DNA of 64,000 nt from Oidiodendron maius Zn (taxonomy: Eukaryota; Ascomycota; Leotiomycetes; Myxotrichaceae). The translations under genes and the position numbers were made by a program. Of this stretch, positions 22,401 through 33,046 are shown piece by piece (positions within the stretch are counted from its first letter, which is position 1; every line of letters begins with the position of its first letter). The notes under the pieces are model-generated. The model had not been told where the DNA came from. It made no database searches and worked only from the letters and a program-made list of their open reading frames with translations. The stretch is from contig KN832885.1 in NCBI GenBank assembly GCA_000827325.1, positions 434,001 through 498,000 on the forward strand. Direction: 5' to 3'.

Positions 22401-23551
22401 GCAAATGTCCTCACGAAGAGTCGGGACGTGGTTCGCAAGCTGCATGGCAATAGTTGTGCAGAACTTGCCGGCATGGCCGACATCTCCGCCGTTTCTTTGG
22501 AAGAAGAAGCTGGCCCCAAGACGCTTCTTTTCGAAGTATTTGCGAGCAACTGTACGGGCAATTGTAGACTTTCCTGTGCCGGCCAAGCCGCTCAACCAGA
22601 AGATGCACATCTCATCATGTCTATTAGCCCAATCGTATATTGTCCGAAGAAGATCAACGCGGGTGTCGGGAAGGCATGTGGGCTGGTGTTGCTTCGTATA
22701 CGAATTGAAGGACGCTTCAGCCACGTATGGTAGACGATTGAATCCTAGGTTGCTAGTTAGGCCTCGTCCTGACTACCATGTTTTCAAGTTATCTATGTAC
22801 CTTTTGAGGGCTTGTCGATCACTTCCCGGAGACGCGCTAAGGCGTTATCTCTGCCTTCACCGTAAATCAGGGGTATGTGAACGTTGAAGATGCCTAGGAG
22901 CGAGTATGCTTCATCTTCTTTACGCATGGTCCGACGGTGTTTTGCCCATGACATTCGCTCGTCGACTCCGAATACGGGTAAAGGGGTTCCTTGAAGTGCT
23001 TGGCCAGGAATACCCGTTATCTCGCAAATTTGCCGTTCCAAGATTTCTTTATTGCCCAGCCACGTGCCCTCTCGGGAGAAGAATTCAACTGAACCCGGGG
23101 CAAGAAGCTCCTGAAGAGTCCAGCCCCGAGTAAACCATCTGCTTACTCGAAAGGCTGATTCCCAGGAGAAGTTAGAGGATTGATCACTTGATTTCTGCTT
23201 GGTCGTCGAAACATCTGATAGATAGACGTAGCATTTAGTAGCATTCTGGTACCATTGAAACATAGAATTGATAGCCTGCGAGAGTTCGGTGAAATTCGCC
23301 TTATTGATGCAACAGGTGTCCACCCAAAAGTATTGTAAGCCATCGCGTCTAGCTCGCTCCCCACAGAACCGGATCTTCTCATACCCAAACTTGTCCTTGC
23401 CAGCGTCATTTGTCAGGTCGTCGAAGGTAACCTCCTCGCCCTCCACCCAAGTGTGCGAAAGTATCGCATAAGGCGGGACTTCATCATCATCAATGAAGTC
23501 CTTGGTGAGGATGAACTTGCCAGCGCTGCTGCTGCGTTCCAGAAGACGCAT
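19456..23551 (-). CDS. HET-NACHT-WD40 NOD-like receptor (HET-D/HET-E type)
   Basis: Three exons, 23551-22801, 22744-21192 and 21141-19456, give 1329 residues; introns are 56 and 50 nt. The start MRLLERSSSAGKF matches the usual beginning of these proteins. The HET effector domain covers about residues 25-180 (YAILSHTWVEGEEV, WVDTCCINK, FTRGWTLQELLAPG) and ends with SLLGIFNVHIPLIYGEG. NACHT: Walker A GLAGTGKST (303-311) and Walker B LVIDALDEC (about 404-413). A helical linker with RFALYGRSAIEQAPLQAYCS precedes roughly ten WD40 repeats (about 843-1240) with the unit LEGHTxWVxSVAFSHDxxLL and xxxASSDxTVRLWDVATG. In this family ligand binding to the repeats is thought to drive NACHT oligomerisation and HET-triggered cell death in non-self recognition. 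The frame is intact, so the gene is probably functional. Confidence 0.95.
19735..20935 (-). repeat. near-identical 126-bp WD40-coding repeats
   Basis: About nine to ten units of roughly 126 bp (42 codons) in the last exon of the NLR. Units differ little outside a few variable codons. Two are shortened: one at about 20540-20560 runs GTSRHTIRLWDMATKT and lacks most of a blade, and the one near 20370 lacks the GHTxWV segment (NTLEDWSRSVAFSH). High identity plus in-frame deletions indicates recent recombination between units. Confidence 0.85.
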
Positions 23552-25160
23552 TTGTCGGGTCAAATGTGTATTGAATGTCCGATGGCTGTAACTCGATCGC
23601 ACCTGCCTAAGTATGCTTCGTAGTTGGGGGCAGTGCAAGGAGACTTGGACCCTAGGGCGGCTCGGCCCGCCAATCACAGGACGCCGATTTCACTCATAGT
23701 AGCTGTACATAATGTTGCGACCCGATAAAAGGTCCTATCGGATCGCATGATTGGTAGAATGTCCTTACGTTAAACTTGACCTGATATGGTTAGATACTTG
23801 TAAGGCCGCACCGGTAAATGTGGCGCAGTGGAACTTTCTGATTGCAGTAAAGGTGAAGGCGGTTTTGCAAGCGACTGTATCTGTGCACCTGCACATTTAT
23901 ATATCAACAACAGCAGCACCTATTACTTATATAATATACCCGTATATTAATATATAGTCCAGAAATACCTGGTTTAACTTATAAGCAAAAAAAAATAGAT
24001 TAATTGCCTACAAAGTTAGAAAATCTCTAAAAATGCCGCTTTTTAAACCCTCAATTTTAACATATAAGCATTTCTAGTTATTTTAGATCTTAAAACTTAG
24101 CTTATGATTATTATAGTAGATAAAAAGCTTCAAATCTCAGTTTTGAAGCTTATATGTATTGTTGTTGTTAATATTATAGAAGTCAATTTTCAATGATTTT
24201 GGTGTAAAATCGGGGTGCGCAACTTGCATATATGCGCAGCTCGCTTATGAAGTACGTTAGATCCTCTTGTTGCACTGGCGAAACTCCCAGACTATATTCT
24301 TTTTCTCTCTAAGTGTCTTGAAAACTTAGAGTCATATTATTTCGTGATAGGGCTTTTCCTCAAGTGTTCTGAATTTTGAAAAGACTTGAAACGTCGCGAT
24401 TAGATAGCGGGGGATAATAGAAGCGGCAATCAACAACGTAAGTAGAACGATCAACAGGATAATCAACCATACTTTTTTAAAAAAAAATAAAGTAGTCTCT
24501 TTAGAGACAAAAAGTTACAGAAAGTGATATATGAATAACAACTTTGTAGACTTGCTAAAAAAATTCTGATTCTAAAACTATAGATCTGTCTCGTTACAGG
24601 GGGCGTCTCGGTACGCAGGGAGAGACGTTAAGTCGCACACCCTCATCGGATTGAGATGGGCGAACTGAAGAACACCAGAAGGATTACGCTCTATTAAGGC
24701 ATATAAGTTTTAGCCTGAATGCTAATCCCAAGGGTCTACTCACCAACTGTAAATACTTGCAGAATAAGGAAAAGAACTCAAGAATCGTGGTGAAAGAATT
24801 GGATCACGTGTCGACTAGGTCTTGAAGGAATTGTTACAATACTCGATCTGGAGTTGACGACTTGAATTGCCACTACAGTGGGAGAAGCCTATTAAATACA
24901 TAAGCAGTACCAAATGTACTGTATGTCTGCGTACATGGAGTCCTTCGGTACTCCAACAGGAATCTTTTGAATTGTTGGGGACGAGCGTATTCTCTCGAGG
25001 TAGCCTTCTATTGCCCATACTACTCGGCATCGACTCTGAACCCTTCTCAATTTGGAAATTTCTGGTACTGGCACTTGGGTCACAACTCCCCGACTTGCTG
25101 AATTAAGGCTTCCAAAAACATAGAATATTGGCATATTATTTAGTGTGTACACAAAATATA
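23552..25160. other. AT-rich, gene-poor stretch
   Basis: Upstream of the NLR. From about 23880 to 24600 the sequence is strongly AT- and TA-rich with homopolymer runs, the look of old repeat DNA altered by RIP (C to T mutation of duplicated DNA in ascomycetes). A small hairpin GCGCA...TGCGC lies near 24216-24236. No gene recognised. Confidence 0.45.
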
Positions 25161-25249
25161 GAGGCTACTATTTCCCCCTCACCACCCAACCAATCAAGCC
25201 AACCATAAAACAAAACTATACAAAATAGTGTACATTGTACACTCCTGCT

Positions 25250-25625
25250 AAAAAGAATTCAAACCCTCCTCATGCCCAAAAGACTCGCTCATCTTCTGAA
25301 CTAAAAGCTCCTCCGTCTCCCTTCTCTCCCCCCAGCATCTGTGTTGCCCTTTCCCTAATGTCCTCTTCACCCTTACACTCCACCCTTCTTCCCGTGTAAC
25401 AACCCTTTACCTCGGCGTTACTCGGTTCATCTCCTCACACAGGGCAACAACCCTCTCAAACTTCATCCAAAGTCCCTCTTCTCTGTACCCGCCACACCAC
25501 TCCTATAAAAATCCTTCAACTCTATCTCGTTCTTACTTTCGCTCTATTCCCACGCCTCCCTCTCCCCGTTCCTCATATATAACCATGGCTCACTCTTCCC
25601 ATTGCATCCATAGTGTCTTCCTTCC
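25250..25625. other. pyrimidine-rich block, possible promoter
   Basis: Nearly 380 bp with a strong C+T bias on the plus strand, ending in TATATAACCATGGCTC at about 25575-25590, i.e. an ATG in a good Kozak context. CT-rich tracts often precede fungal genes. The ATG at 25585 opens only a 21-codon frame, so no gene could be confirmed. Confidence 0.35.
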
Positions 25626-25699
25626 TCGAGACAAAAGCCACGGCTTCTAACCCCGTGGGTTTTGAATGCACCCCTTCTCCAAGCGTGCGTAGGGGCTTT

Positions 25700-25985
25700 T
25701 CATAGCCCCTTTCGACTGATACCAATTCCCTCCTCTCTAGGGACTAGAGAACAAACTCTCGTGCACCGCCAAACGTCTAACCTGTCCAAAACCAGCTAGA
25801 CCAGGAGAGACCATCAAGCATGCGTTCACGAATACCTTTGTGGCTGCGTTGACATTGTTGCTTCTTTGTTCGCCGAAATATAGCATGTCGCCTCGAGAGG
25901 AAGAGGAGAATATTTGGGGTGGATAGAAGCCATGCGGTGCGCAGGTAGGGTCGTTGTAACTGTCTAAGAGGCCGATGGAGAGTTA
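25700..25985. other. coding-like segment, strand undecided
   Basis: Both strands look protein-like. On the plus strand, after a possible TCTCTAG acceptor near 25740, a frame reads LSCTAKRLTCPKPARPGETI and TNTFVAALTLLLLCSPK to a TAG at about 25924. On the minus strand, after a possible TTAGACAG acceptor near 25957, a frame reads YNDPTCAPHGFYPPQIFSSS and GDMLYFGEQRSNNVNAATK up to a GTTAGA donor near 25758. Neither matches a family I know. Overlapping or converging transcripts are possible, but one of them is probably chance. Confidence 0.25.
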
Positions 25986-28217
25986 GTATGTGGTTAGGGC
26001 GAGAGCGAAGGATTCGTGGCTTGTGTGTAGGCTGATGGTGGATGGGCGTGAATGATGCGAAGCCTTTTAAATTGCGGGGGATGTAGGTGAGTGTAGTGCA
26101 TGATGTGCAGGCCAGAGGAATTTGCAGTATGAAGCTCAGGTTTCAGAGGCATCTAACCAAGCTGAAGAAGACGGCGAGTTGCAAGCTGACAAAGTCATGG
26201 TAACTAGTAGTAGTATCCGCACGCATATATCGACGACTAAAATCTCTGGAACCAGGAGCTTAAGTAGAAACAGACCTAAGAAGCTGGATCAAGGGTCCAG
26301 TTGTGCCAGGGAGCAACAACTTCTCATCCCTTCTCCGATATCCTCAGAAAATTTGTTGCACAATATATATCGTATACAAAACCCCTCCAAACTCACCGAA
26401 ATTCTGTATTGCCACCCAAGAGCTATATGATCTCTGTTGAGTTTGCGGGTGTGAGATGTTTTGCACGGGAATGTACAGAGGGGAGTGGGGATTCTCCACT
26501 TCACTTATGCGACATTGGGAAAATATCTGCATCATATCTGTCCCGATGGCACTACCTACACTTCTTACGGCCGTAACATGAGCTTCATCTCAAGAGTACC
26601 GCAGTTTCGAGGTGAACATTGTGCGAGGCAAATGAAGGTAAGAGGAAGGAAGAGCTTTAATCGTTCGTGCCGCGTATTGACGAGACACTGTGGAGAAATT
26701 CGGAAGAGGAGGTAGAGGTTTGATTGGGTAGAACACTACAATATTTTACAGTACCTGTTAAGTAAGATTACGCTTAGGCTTTTGTATGGGTTTTGAAAGC
26801 AATGAATTACGTCAAATCCCTGGATATAGATAACGTGTTTGCTAACTGTATAACTTAACTGCTTAATAACATCACGAGAAGAAAATAACCAGTTTTATTA
26901 TTTCATCACGTAAGTAAAAGCCGCTACTTACTAGTAAGACTCTGCGGTCCAAATTATATATTTAAGGTTGAGATTTAGGCCTAATTTATACAATAGATAA
27001 GATGATAGTTAGAATTCTAGTTAAGTGAATAGAAAGGGAAAATGAAGCTGGTTCTAAACAAGATAAATTGATGGTAAAATATCCACCCTTTTTTTCCAAG
27101 ATGGCGAGTTCAATACAAAAGCAAGTGGGTGTAAATAGAATCGACACTACGGAAAATTCGAATCTGAACCTGTGCCCCATCACAGATCCGCATTCAAGCG
27201 TGGGATGTCGTATATCCCTGTCGCCAGGTGTCTTCGAGATGCGAGGAATCCGAGCAACCACATACCTGCCGGAGGGTTATTCCCGTTCCCCGGTCCTCGG
27301 ATGCCCACGGCAATGCGAGTTTACGAAGTGTAGCGCTGTAATCCAGAATGTGGCTTGCCTTCGCCGCTTCTGGTATATGGGGCATTTGATTGCGAGATTC
27401 ATATTTTGGTGGGGATTACGCAGCTTTCGTCCGAGGGTTGGGAACCGAGCACCACCAGTCGTCGTCAGCACCAGAATTGGTTTACCGACGAAAATCATCC
27501 TCCGCAGCTTGTTTGTCCATTCGAAGCGACTGTTCTCCTCGTGCTTCCAATATAAGGTTCCGTACTATAACGTGCTCAGGTACCCGGACCGCACCTTGCA
27601 AGGGTTACTTGCATGTAAACATTTTTATCATCCGATATCAACCCTGTGATATGGTAAAATATACACGGCCGCATCTGATTACGGCTGTCGACCGAAATGA
27701 GGCCACGCAAGAACCGATAGCCCCTCGAAGAGATATGGAAACTAAGGGTAGACTCCGATTTGGTCGGCTAGAGCATTTCAACGACTTTTAACTTTTGGTG
27801 CTAGTATCAGAGTGCCACACCACCACATGCAAAAACCCCTATAATATCACGGAAGGCTGTTTCCTCCTATCAATTACATCGTTTACCGCCCAGCGTCCTA
27901 TAAGAGAATTTACTAATGGATCGTATATGCAAATGCGTCCCATTTACCACGCGTTCCAAAGATGTTCATCACTTTTTTTGGCGGACGACGCGTGGACATG
28001 ATACTTTCAGTAACTTGGCCGGACAATATCACGTATCTAAACAATATTGTAGTATTTGCTAAGAAGGGATATTTCTTTAGAGGAAAGATGCATGGAATTC
28101 CTGGGAGATAAATAGATCGTCTTTTCCTGTTTAATAGTCTCTCACTCAATCACTCTACACGAGCCGCCTGGCTATCATATTTCTTTCCTGACATCTCTTA
28201 CTTCTACTGCGTGAAAG
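25986..28217. other. long stretch without a supported gene
   Basis: About 2.2 kb. Several open frames of 60-190 codons exist (the largest at 27068-27649, plus), but they have irregular composition, overlap in several frames and match nothing. The part from 26760 to 27060 is AT-rich. It includes the laccase promoter near 28000-28217. Confidence 0.35.
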
Positions 28218-30177
28218 ATGAAGGCTGCATTTTTAACTACGACTTTTATTGCTTCGTGTGCCTTAGCTGCATCTCTTCCCTCGATCTCTTCCGGATTTGA
28301 CTTGCAGCCACGGCAGAGTTGCGAAAACACTGCCACTTCCAGGAGCTGCTGGGGAAATTACTCTATTGATACTAATTATTATGATGTTTTCCCGGATACT
28401 GGAGTCATTAAGGGTATGCCCGAGATCCCACACACCAAGCAAAGCTAATACCCTATAGAGTACTGGCTATCCGTTGAGAACGTGACTTGCGCTCCAGATG
28501 GGTATGAACGATACTGCCTGGCTTTCAATGGCACAGTTCCCGGGCCACAGCTTACAGCAGACTGGGGTGATACACTTGTTATCCATGTTACCAACAATAT
28601 GAAATATAATGGCACTTCCATTCACTGGCATGGAGTGCGACAGCTAAATACTGTGGACCAGGACGGAGTGCCAGGAGTGTCACAATGTCCAATCGCGCCG
28701 GGAGAAACCTTTACCTACGAGTTCCAGGTCAGCCAGTACGGCTCCACCTGGTATCACTCTCACTTCTCCCTCCAGTACGCCGATGGCTTATTTGGGCCTC
28801 TCATCTTCAATGGTCCTGCCACAGCAGATTACGATGAGGACCTTGGACTTCTTTTTGTTGGTGACTGGTCCCACACAGAAATCGAGACTCTGTGGTATAC
28901 AGCTCGACAAGGTGTAGTTCCGTCTATGGAGAACGGGCTCCTCAACGGGACGAACACCTATGACTGCAGTGGCTCCACCGATGCGAAGTGTCTAGGGACT
29001 GGCACAAAGTTCGAGATGGCCTTTGAATCTGGCACCACTTACAGACTTAGAGTAATTAATGTGGCTACGGAGGGGCATTTGGATTTTTCCATCGACGGGC
29101 ATAGTTTTACTGTCATCGCAACCGACTTTGTACCTATTGTCCCCTACGAAACTGACAGTGTCCTCATCGGAATTGGCCAGCGCTATGATCTGATTATAAC
29201 GGCAAATCAGACTTCTGGAGACTACTGGATCCGCGGTGGCTGGCAAACTGCCTGTGCGAACAATCAGAACGCTGCTAACATCACTGGTATCCTCAGATAC
29301 GATTCCAGTAGCACGAGTGATCCGACCACCACTGGGTTAACTACCAGCACCTACTGTGGTGACGAGCCTATCGCGAGTCTTGTGCCATGGGTACCACTTA
29401 ATGTCACCAATATTCCAAACATCACCAAGGAGGACTTGAGTTTCACCTTCGGTAGCTACTTTACATGGACCATCAATTCCAGTAGCTTGTACTTGAACTG
29501 GTCCGACCCAACTCTTTTACAGATCACGAACAATGAAGACATCTTTCCAACCGACTATAACGTGGTCAGCATCGAGGTATGCAGTAGTTAAACCATTACC
29601 TATACGCTTTACTTCCCTAACACTATCCTCACAGAAAACCACCAGTGAAGCTGATGAATGGGCCTTACTGGTCGTGCAAGATCTGACAGGTTTTGGGTTG
29701 GTCAACCATCCCCCCTGGTTAATCAAAGGAGTCTAATTTAACTGTTACGCACTCTAGTTTCCACCCTCTTCATCTCCATGGTCACGATTTCTGGATCGTT
29801 GGTCAGACAACCGGCACTTTTGATGGCACCTTATCTAGTCTCAGTCTGAACAACGCGCCTCGTCGTGATGTCGCAGCCCTTCCCGCCAATGGATACCTTG
29901 CCATCGCCTTTAAGAAAGACAATCCTGGCTCCTGGCTAACCCACTGTCATATTGCTTGGCATGGTACGTTAATACCTCACCTAAAGCGGAGCTATAGTTG
30001 AGTGAGCTAACGTTTCTTTCCTTAATAGTATCAGAAGGATTAGCTCTCCAATTTGTTGAGTCACAAGACGAAATATCTCTATCTACTGTGAGACAGCAGG
30101 CCTTAGACGATCTGTGCCAGTCGTGGGATGCCTTTACACCGACGGAAGTGTTCGCTCAGGACGACTCGGGTATCTAA
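28218..30177 (+). CDS. secreted laccase-type multicopper oxidase
   Basis: Five exons, 28218-28413, 28459-29576, 29635-29696, 29758-29963 and 30029-30177, encode 576 residues. A signal peptide (MKAAFLTTTFIASCALAASL) is followed by three cupredoxin domains. The four copper motifs are present: SIHWHGVRQ, STWYHSHFSLQYADG, HPLHLHGHDFW and the T1 loop HCHIAWHVSEGLALQ. The residue ten after the T1 Cys is Leu, as in many ascomycete laccases. Many N-x-S/T sites suggest glycosylation. The third intron could instead start at 29718 (40 nt, adding seven residues); I chose 29697 because it joins VVQDLTGFG directly to the HPLHLHG motif as in relatives. The C-terminus ends EVFAQDDSGI, without the classic DSGL plug sequence of processed laccases but close to it. 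It should oxidise phenolic substrates outside the cell with O2. Confidence 0.92.
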
Positions 30178-30748
30178 GAAATTTTGTACTTTCTTTTATC
30201 CTATGCAGAACTGGTATGAAGGGCAGAATTATGCTGTAATGTTTGCGTTTAATTCCTCTGCACGTCAGTATGTTTTGACAATCTGTCCCTCTTTTGCTTT
30301 TTCCATTTGTATATATAATTTCAGCAAACTTTCACAGAATAATCCTCGTAAAAGATCCGTCTAATTTCTCCCGCCGAGTGAAGAGTCATTAACGTGGTTC
30401 TAATGGATTAATACTATTTCGAGAGTGTATAGAAGAAGGCATGGGGCTAACAAGGCTGCCCCCGCAACTCAAGGAGATACTGCCAAGGATTTATGCGGGA
30501 ATCCACATCCATGGGAAATTTATCATGAAATAGCAGTCTGTCGTAATAATCCAGACCTTAACAAGACGCATTCAGGATTCCGAAGATTGTTTGGGATTTC
30601 AAACGCCAGCCTTGCTTGTCATGAAGCTCACAGAGTCGTTAACGTCGTGATTTGTTAGCCATAGCTTCCTTATCGTCACTATTTCAATTGCAATTGCACC
30701 AATTGCTGGGCAAAATATAGCAACAACTTAGACCGGACACACGGATCC
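30178..30748. other. downstream region of the laccase
   Basis: Contains the presumed 3' UTR. Open frames of 77-78 codons are present but not convincing. Confidence 0.35.
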
Positions 30749-31282
30749 TCAAACTCTTGTGTTACTGCCGAAAGATCCTTTACACAAAACGACTTCTACG
30801 CCATCGAGCCGATGAACTGCTACGATCAGATCGATCGCTACCAGAGGTGCTGATAGAAACGCAATTGATATGAGGATGAATACAGCTAGGCAGGACTTCA
30901 CAACTTGGAATAGAGCAAGGACAGAAAGGCTATCATGAGAAATAGACAAGTGCCTGGATTATGCATTATCATTGTTTGTCCTAAATGAATTCCACTGAAC
31001 ATTACAAATATACCCGTACGGTAGTGTAATTATTCTAGCTAGCAGCAAAACCGTAATTTGCAAGGAGTTTGTAGTATGATCATCTTTCTGCATAGTCATA
31101 CTGTTTGAGGTGGTCCTGGGAGCGAGCCTATTAGATAGCGTCTGAACATCCGGGAATATGACTATGCACACAGTCCACAGGACAATCAACAATATGGGAT
31201 CAACAACAGGGGAAGTAAATGTTTTGATGTTTCTCACGTGTATGATGTAAACGGTCTTGCAGTTGCAAATATTCTGTTGCAA
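30749..31282 (-). pseudogene. possible fragment of a membrane protein with an in-frame stop
   Basis: Two minus-strand open frames, 31282-30959 and 30949-30749, are in the same phase and separated by one TAA at about 30961. Together they would encode 178 residues with hydrophobic segments (PILLIVLWTVCIVIF, LQITVLLLARIITL, CLAVFILISIAFLSAPLVAI). This resembles part of a transporter, but I cannot name the family. It may be a decayed exon or chance. Confidence 0.22.
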
Positions 31283-31462
31283 TGTGGATGGATATTTGCA
31301 TCTAACTCAGCAAATGAATAGCTAAAATCTAACATTAAGCAAATACGGATCATACCGACGCCTAGTGGTCATCTCGATTCTTCACTGGATTCGCCAAATG
31401 GCCTAACCTAGGGCGTTTCTAGGATTCGGTTTGTCACAGGGCTGGTGCAATGAGGATCAGCA

Positions 31463-32527
31463 CTAGATTGTAATCCGATCGGGCCATTTATATCCCGCAA
31501 AATCATCGTGATAGTCTATCTCAATCTCGTCGCCACTTGAACTAAAAAGATCGTCGTCGTCATCGAAGTCATCGAATTCTCCGATATGGTCGATACATCT
31601 CCTCCTGATCTCAGTCCATGTCATAGGGTAAGACCAATGACGAATATCATTCTCTAAAAGGAACGGAGGTCCGTCTGGTTCGGCAATATTTGTGGTTTGG
31701 CCACGTTTCACAACAACCAGCAATTCTTTTTCCGCTTCATCCAATGCGGACAACTCTTTATCATCCTCGACACCAAAATTTGCCACCGCCTTCTGATCAA
31801 ATATTTGTCGCGTGCGATTGTCGATGACGGATCCTTGACGTAATTGAGTAGCACGGTAAATAGTGACGGAAGAGCCAGATCCTTCACCGTCTCGACGGGC
31901 TAGAATTTCGTTCCAAGAGGCAGGCTGCGGCTTGCGCCAATACGGAGGTGCCATGAACAGATCGATCTTCTTGAAGCTGAGCATGGAGGAATTAGGTGTG
32001 ATAAAGTGTAGTTCCCTCCACCCATTCCCATACTCGATCAATCCGTCAAGCGTATCATAGGCTATTGGTCCGTCCGAAGGCCCTAGGACGGTTAGAGTAT
32101 TGAGAGATAGTCCAGGTAGTAGTTTAAGTGTATATGCAAGCCGATAGTATACGTCGTCGTCGTCGTCAATTGGCTGAAGCACCAACGGAGCGCCACCGGT
32201 ACGCAGATATCGAATCTGCGAGAGAGTAGTCGGATGTAATGGAGACAGCTTATCGAGGAGATCTTCCGGCCTCTCAAAGTGAAACAAAACATGAGGGAGC
32301 CATAGGAATTTCGTTTCCTCATGAATCAGACGACAGGTACGAAGAATGGCCAGAGCGTGCGGGGCAGGCTTAATAGATTTTGACTTCATACGGCTCGTAC
32401 GTCTTTTACCAAAGGAAATTCTCGTTGAGGTGAGTAGGCAGATCAAGATTTGATCGCGAAGCTCGCGTGGAATCTGGCATAGTGGACTGGCTGTTTGCGG
32501 ATCTGAATACGGTTTGACTTTCTCCAT
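31463..32527 (-). CDS. F-box-like (2EXR-type) fungal protein
   Basis: A single exon of 354 residues. The N-terminus has the pattern PLCQIPRELRDQILICLL followed by ILRTCRLIHEETKFLW, the arrangement of the large ascomycete family of F-box-like/2EXR proteins (IPxELRxxI ... LRTCRxIxxE). The rest is not conserved in a way I can name. An aspartate run (IDDDDDVYY) and a very acidic C-terminal region (EFDDFDDDDDLFSSSGDEIE) are notable. In such proteins the N-terminal helix may contact Skp1 in ubiquitin ligases, but most members are untested. Confidence 0.75.
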   Translation of the reverse strand: MEKVKPYSDPQTASPLCQIPRELRDQILICLLTSTRISFGKRRTSRMKSKSIKPAPHALAILRTCRLIHEETKFLWLPHVLFHFERPEDLLDKLSPLHPTTLSQIRYLRTGGAPLVLQPIDDDDDVYYRLAYTLKLLPGLSLNTLTVLGPSDGPIAYDTLDGLIEYGNGWRELHFITPNSSMLSFKKIDLFMAPPYWRKPQPASWNEILARRDGEGSGSSVTIYRATQLRQGSVIDNRTRQIFDQKAVANFGVEDDKELSALDEAEKELLVVVKRGQTTNIAEPDGPPFLLENDIRHWSYPMTWTEIRRRCIDHIGEFDDFDDDDDLFSSSGDEIEIDYHDDFAGYKWPDRITI

Positions 32528-33046
32528 GTTTGCTCCCCTCTCCTATTTCCGGCTTTAGACTTCTTCTTGGAGCGACCGATGATGATCTGACCAATTTTAG
32601 GACGAGCTATAAGAATGATCCAGGTTCCAACTCTCGCGCAGTCTGGGTTTCGATCCCGACTTTTGAGTTGGCCTTTGTTTGGGGTTTATCGGGCTACTAT
32701 TGAAGTGCGGAGATCTGCAATTCTTTTCGCGATTTAGGTAAGCAATATTGTCACGTGCAACTCTCTAAACCCGACCTGTGTTGGTGGAACTCTCTTATGA
32801 TTGGCTGAAGCAATGAATTACTAAGCATATAGGATCGAATACAGCTGATATTTTGACTCAACTAACTAGCTATAGAGCGTCTGAATAGCCTCCTTATATA
32901 TTCGAATATTCAGTGATTCCTCCGATATTCGGCGCCGAATATCGGAATGCCCATCCCTTAAGTTCTGGGACTGAGTTCATGTTATCACCACTAAATTAAG
33001 CTATATTCGGACCCCTTTGCCACCTTAGTCAGCATCCATCAACAAC
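32528..33046. other. intergenic region next to the transposon
   Basis: Promoter side of the F-box-like gene. A palindrome-like ATATTCGGCGCCGAATAT occurs at 32923-32940. No gene seen. Confidence 0.4.

Noticed and set aside
27068-27649. Plus-strand open frame of 193 codons.
   Set aside because: Irregular composition with overlapping frames and no domain, signal peptide or splice support; treated as chance.
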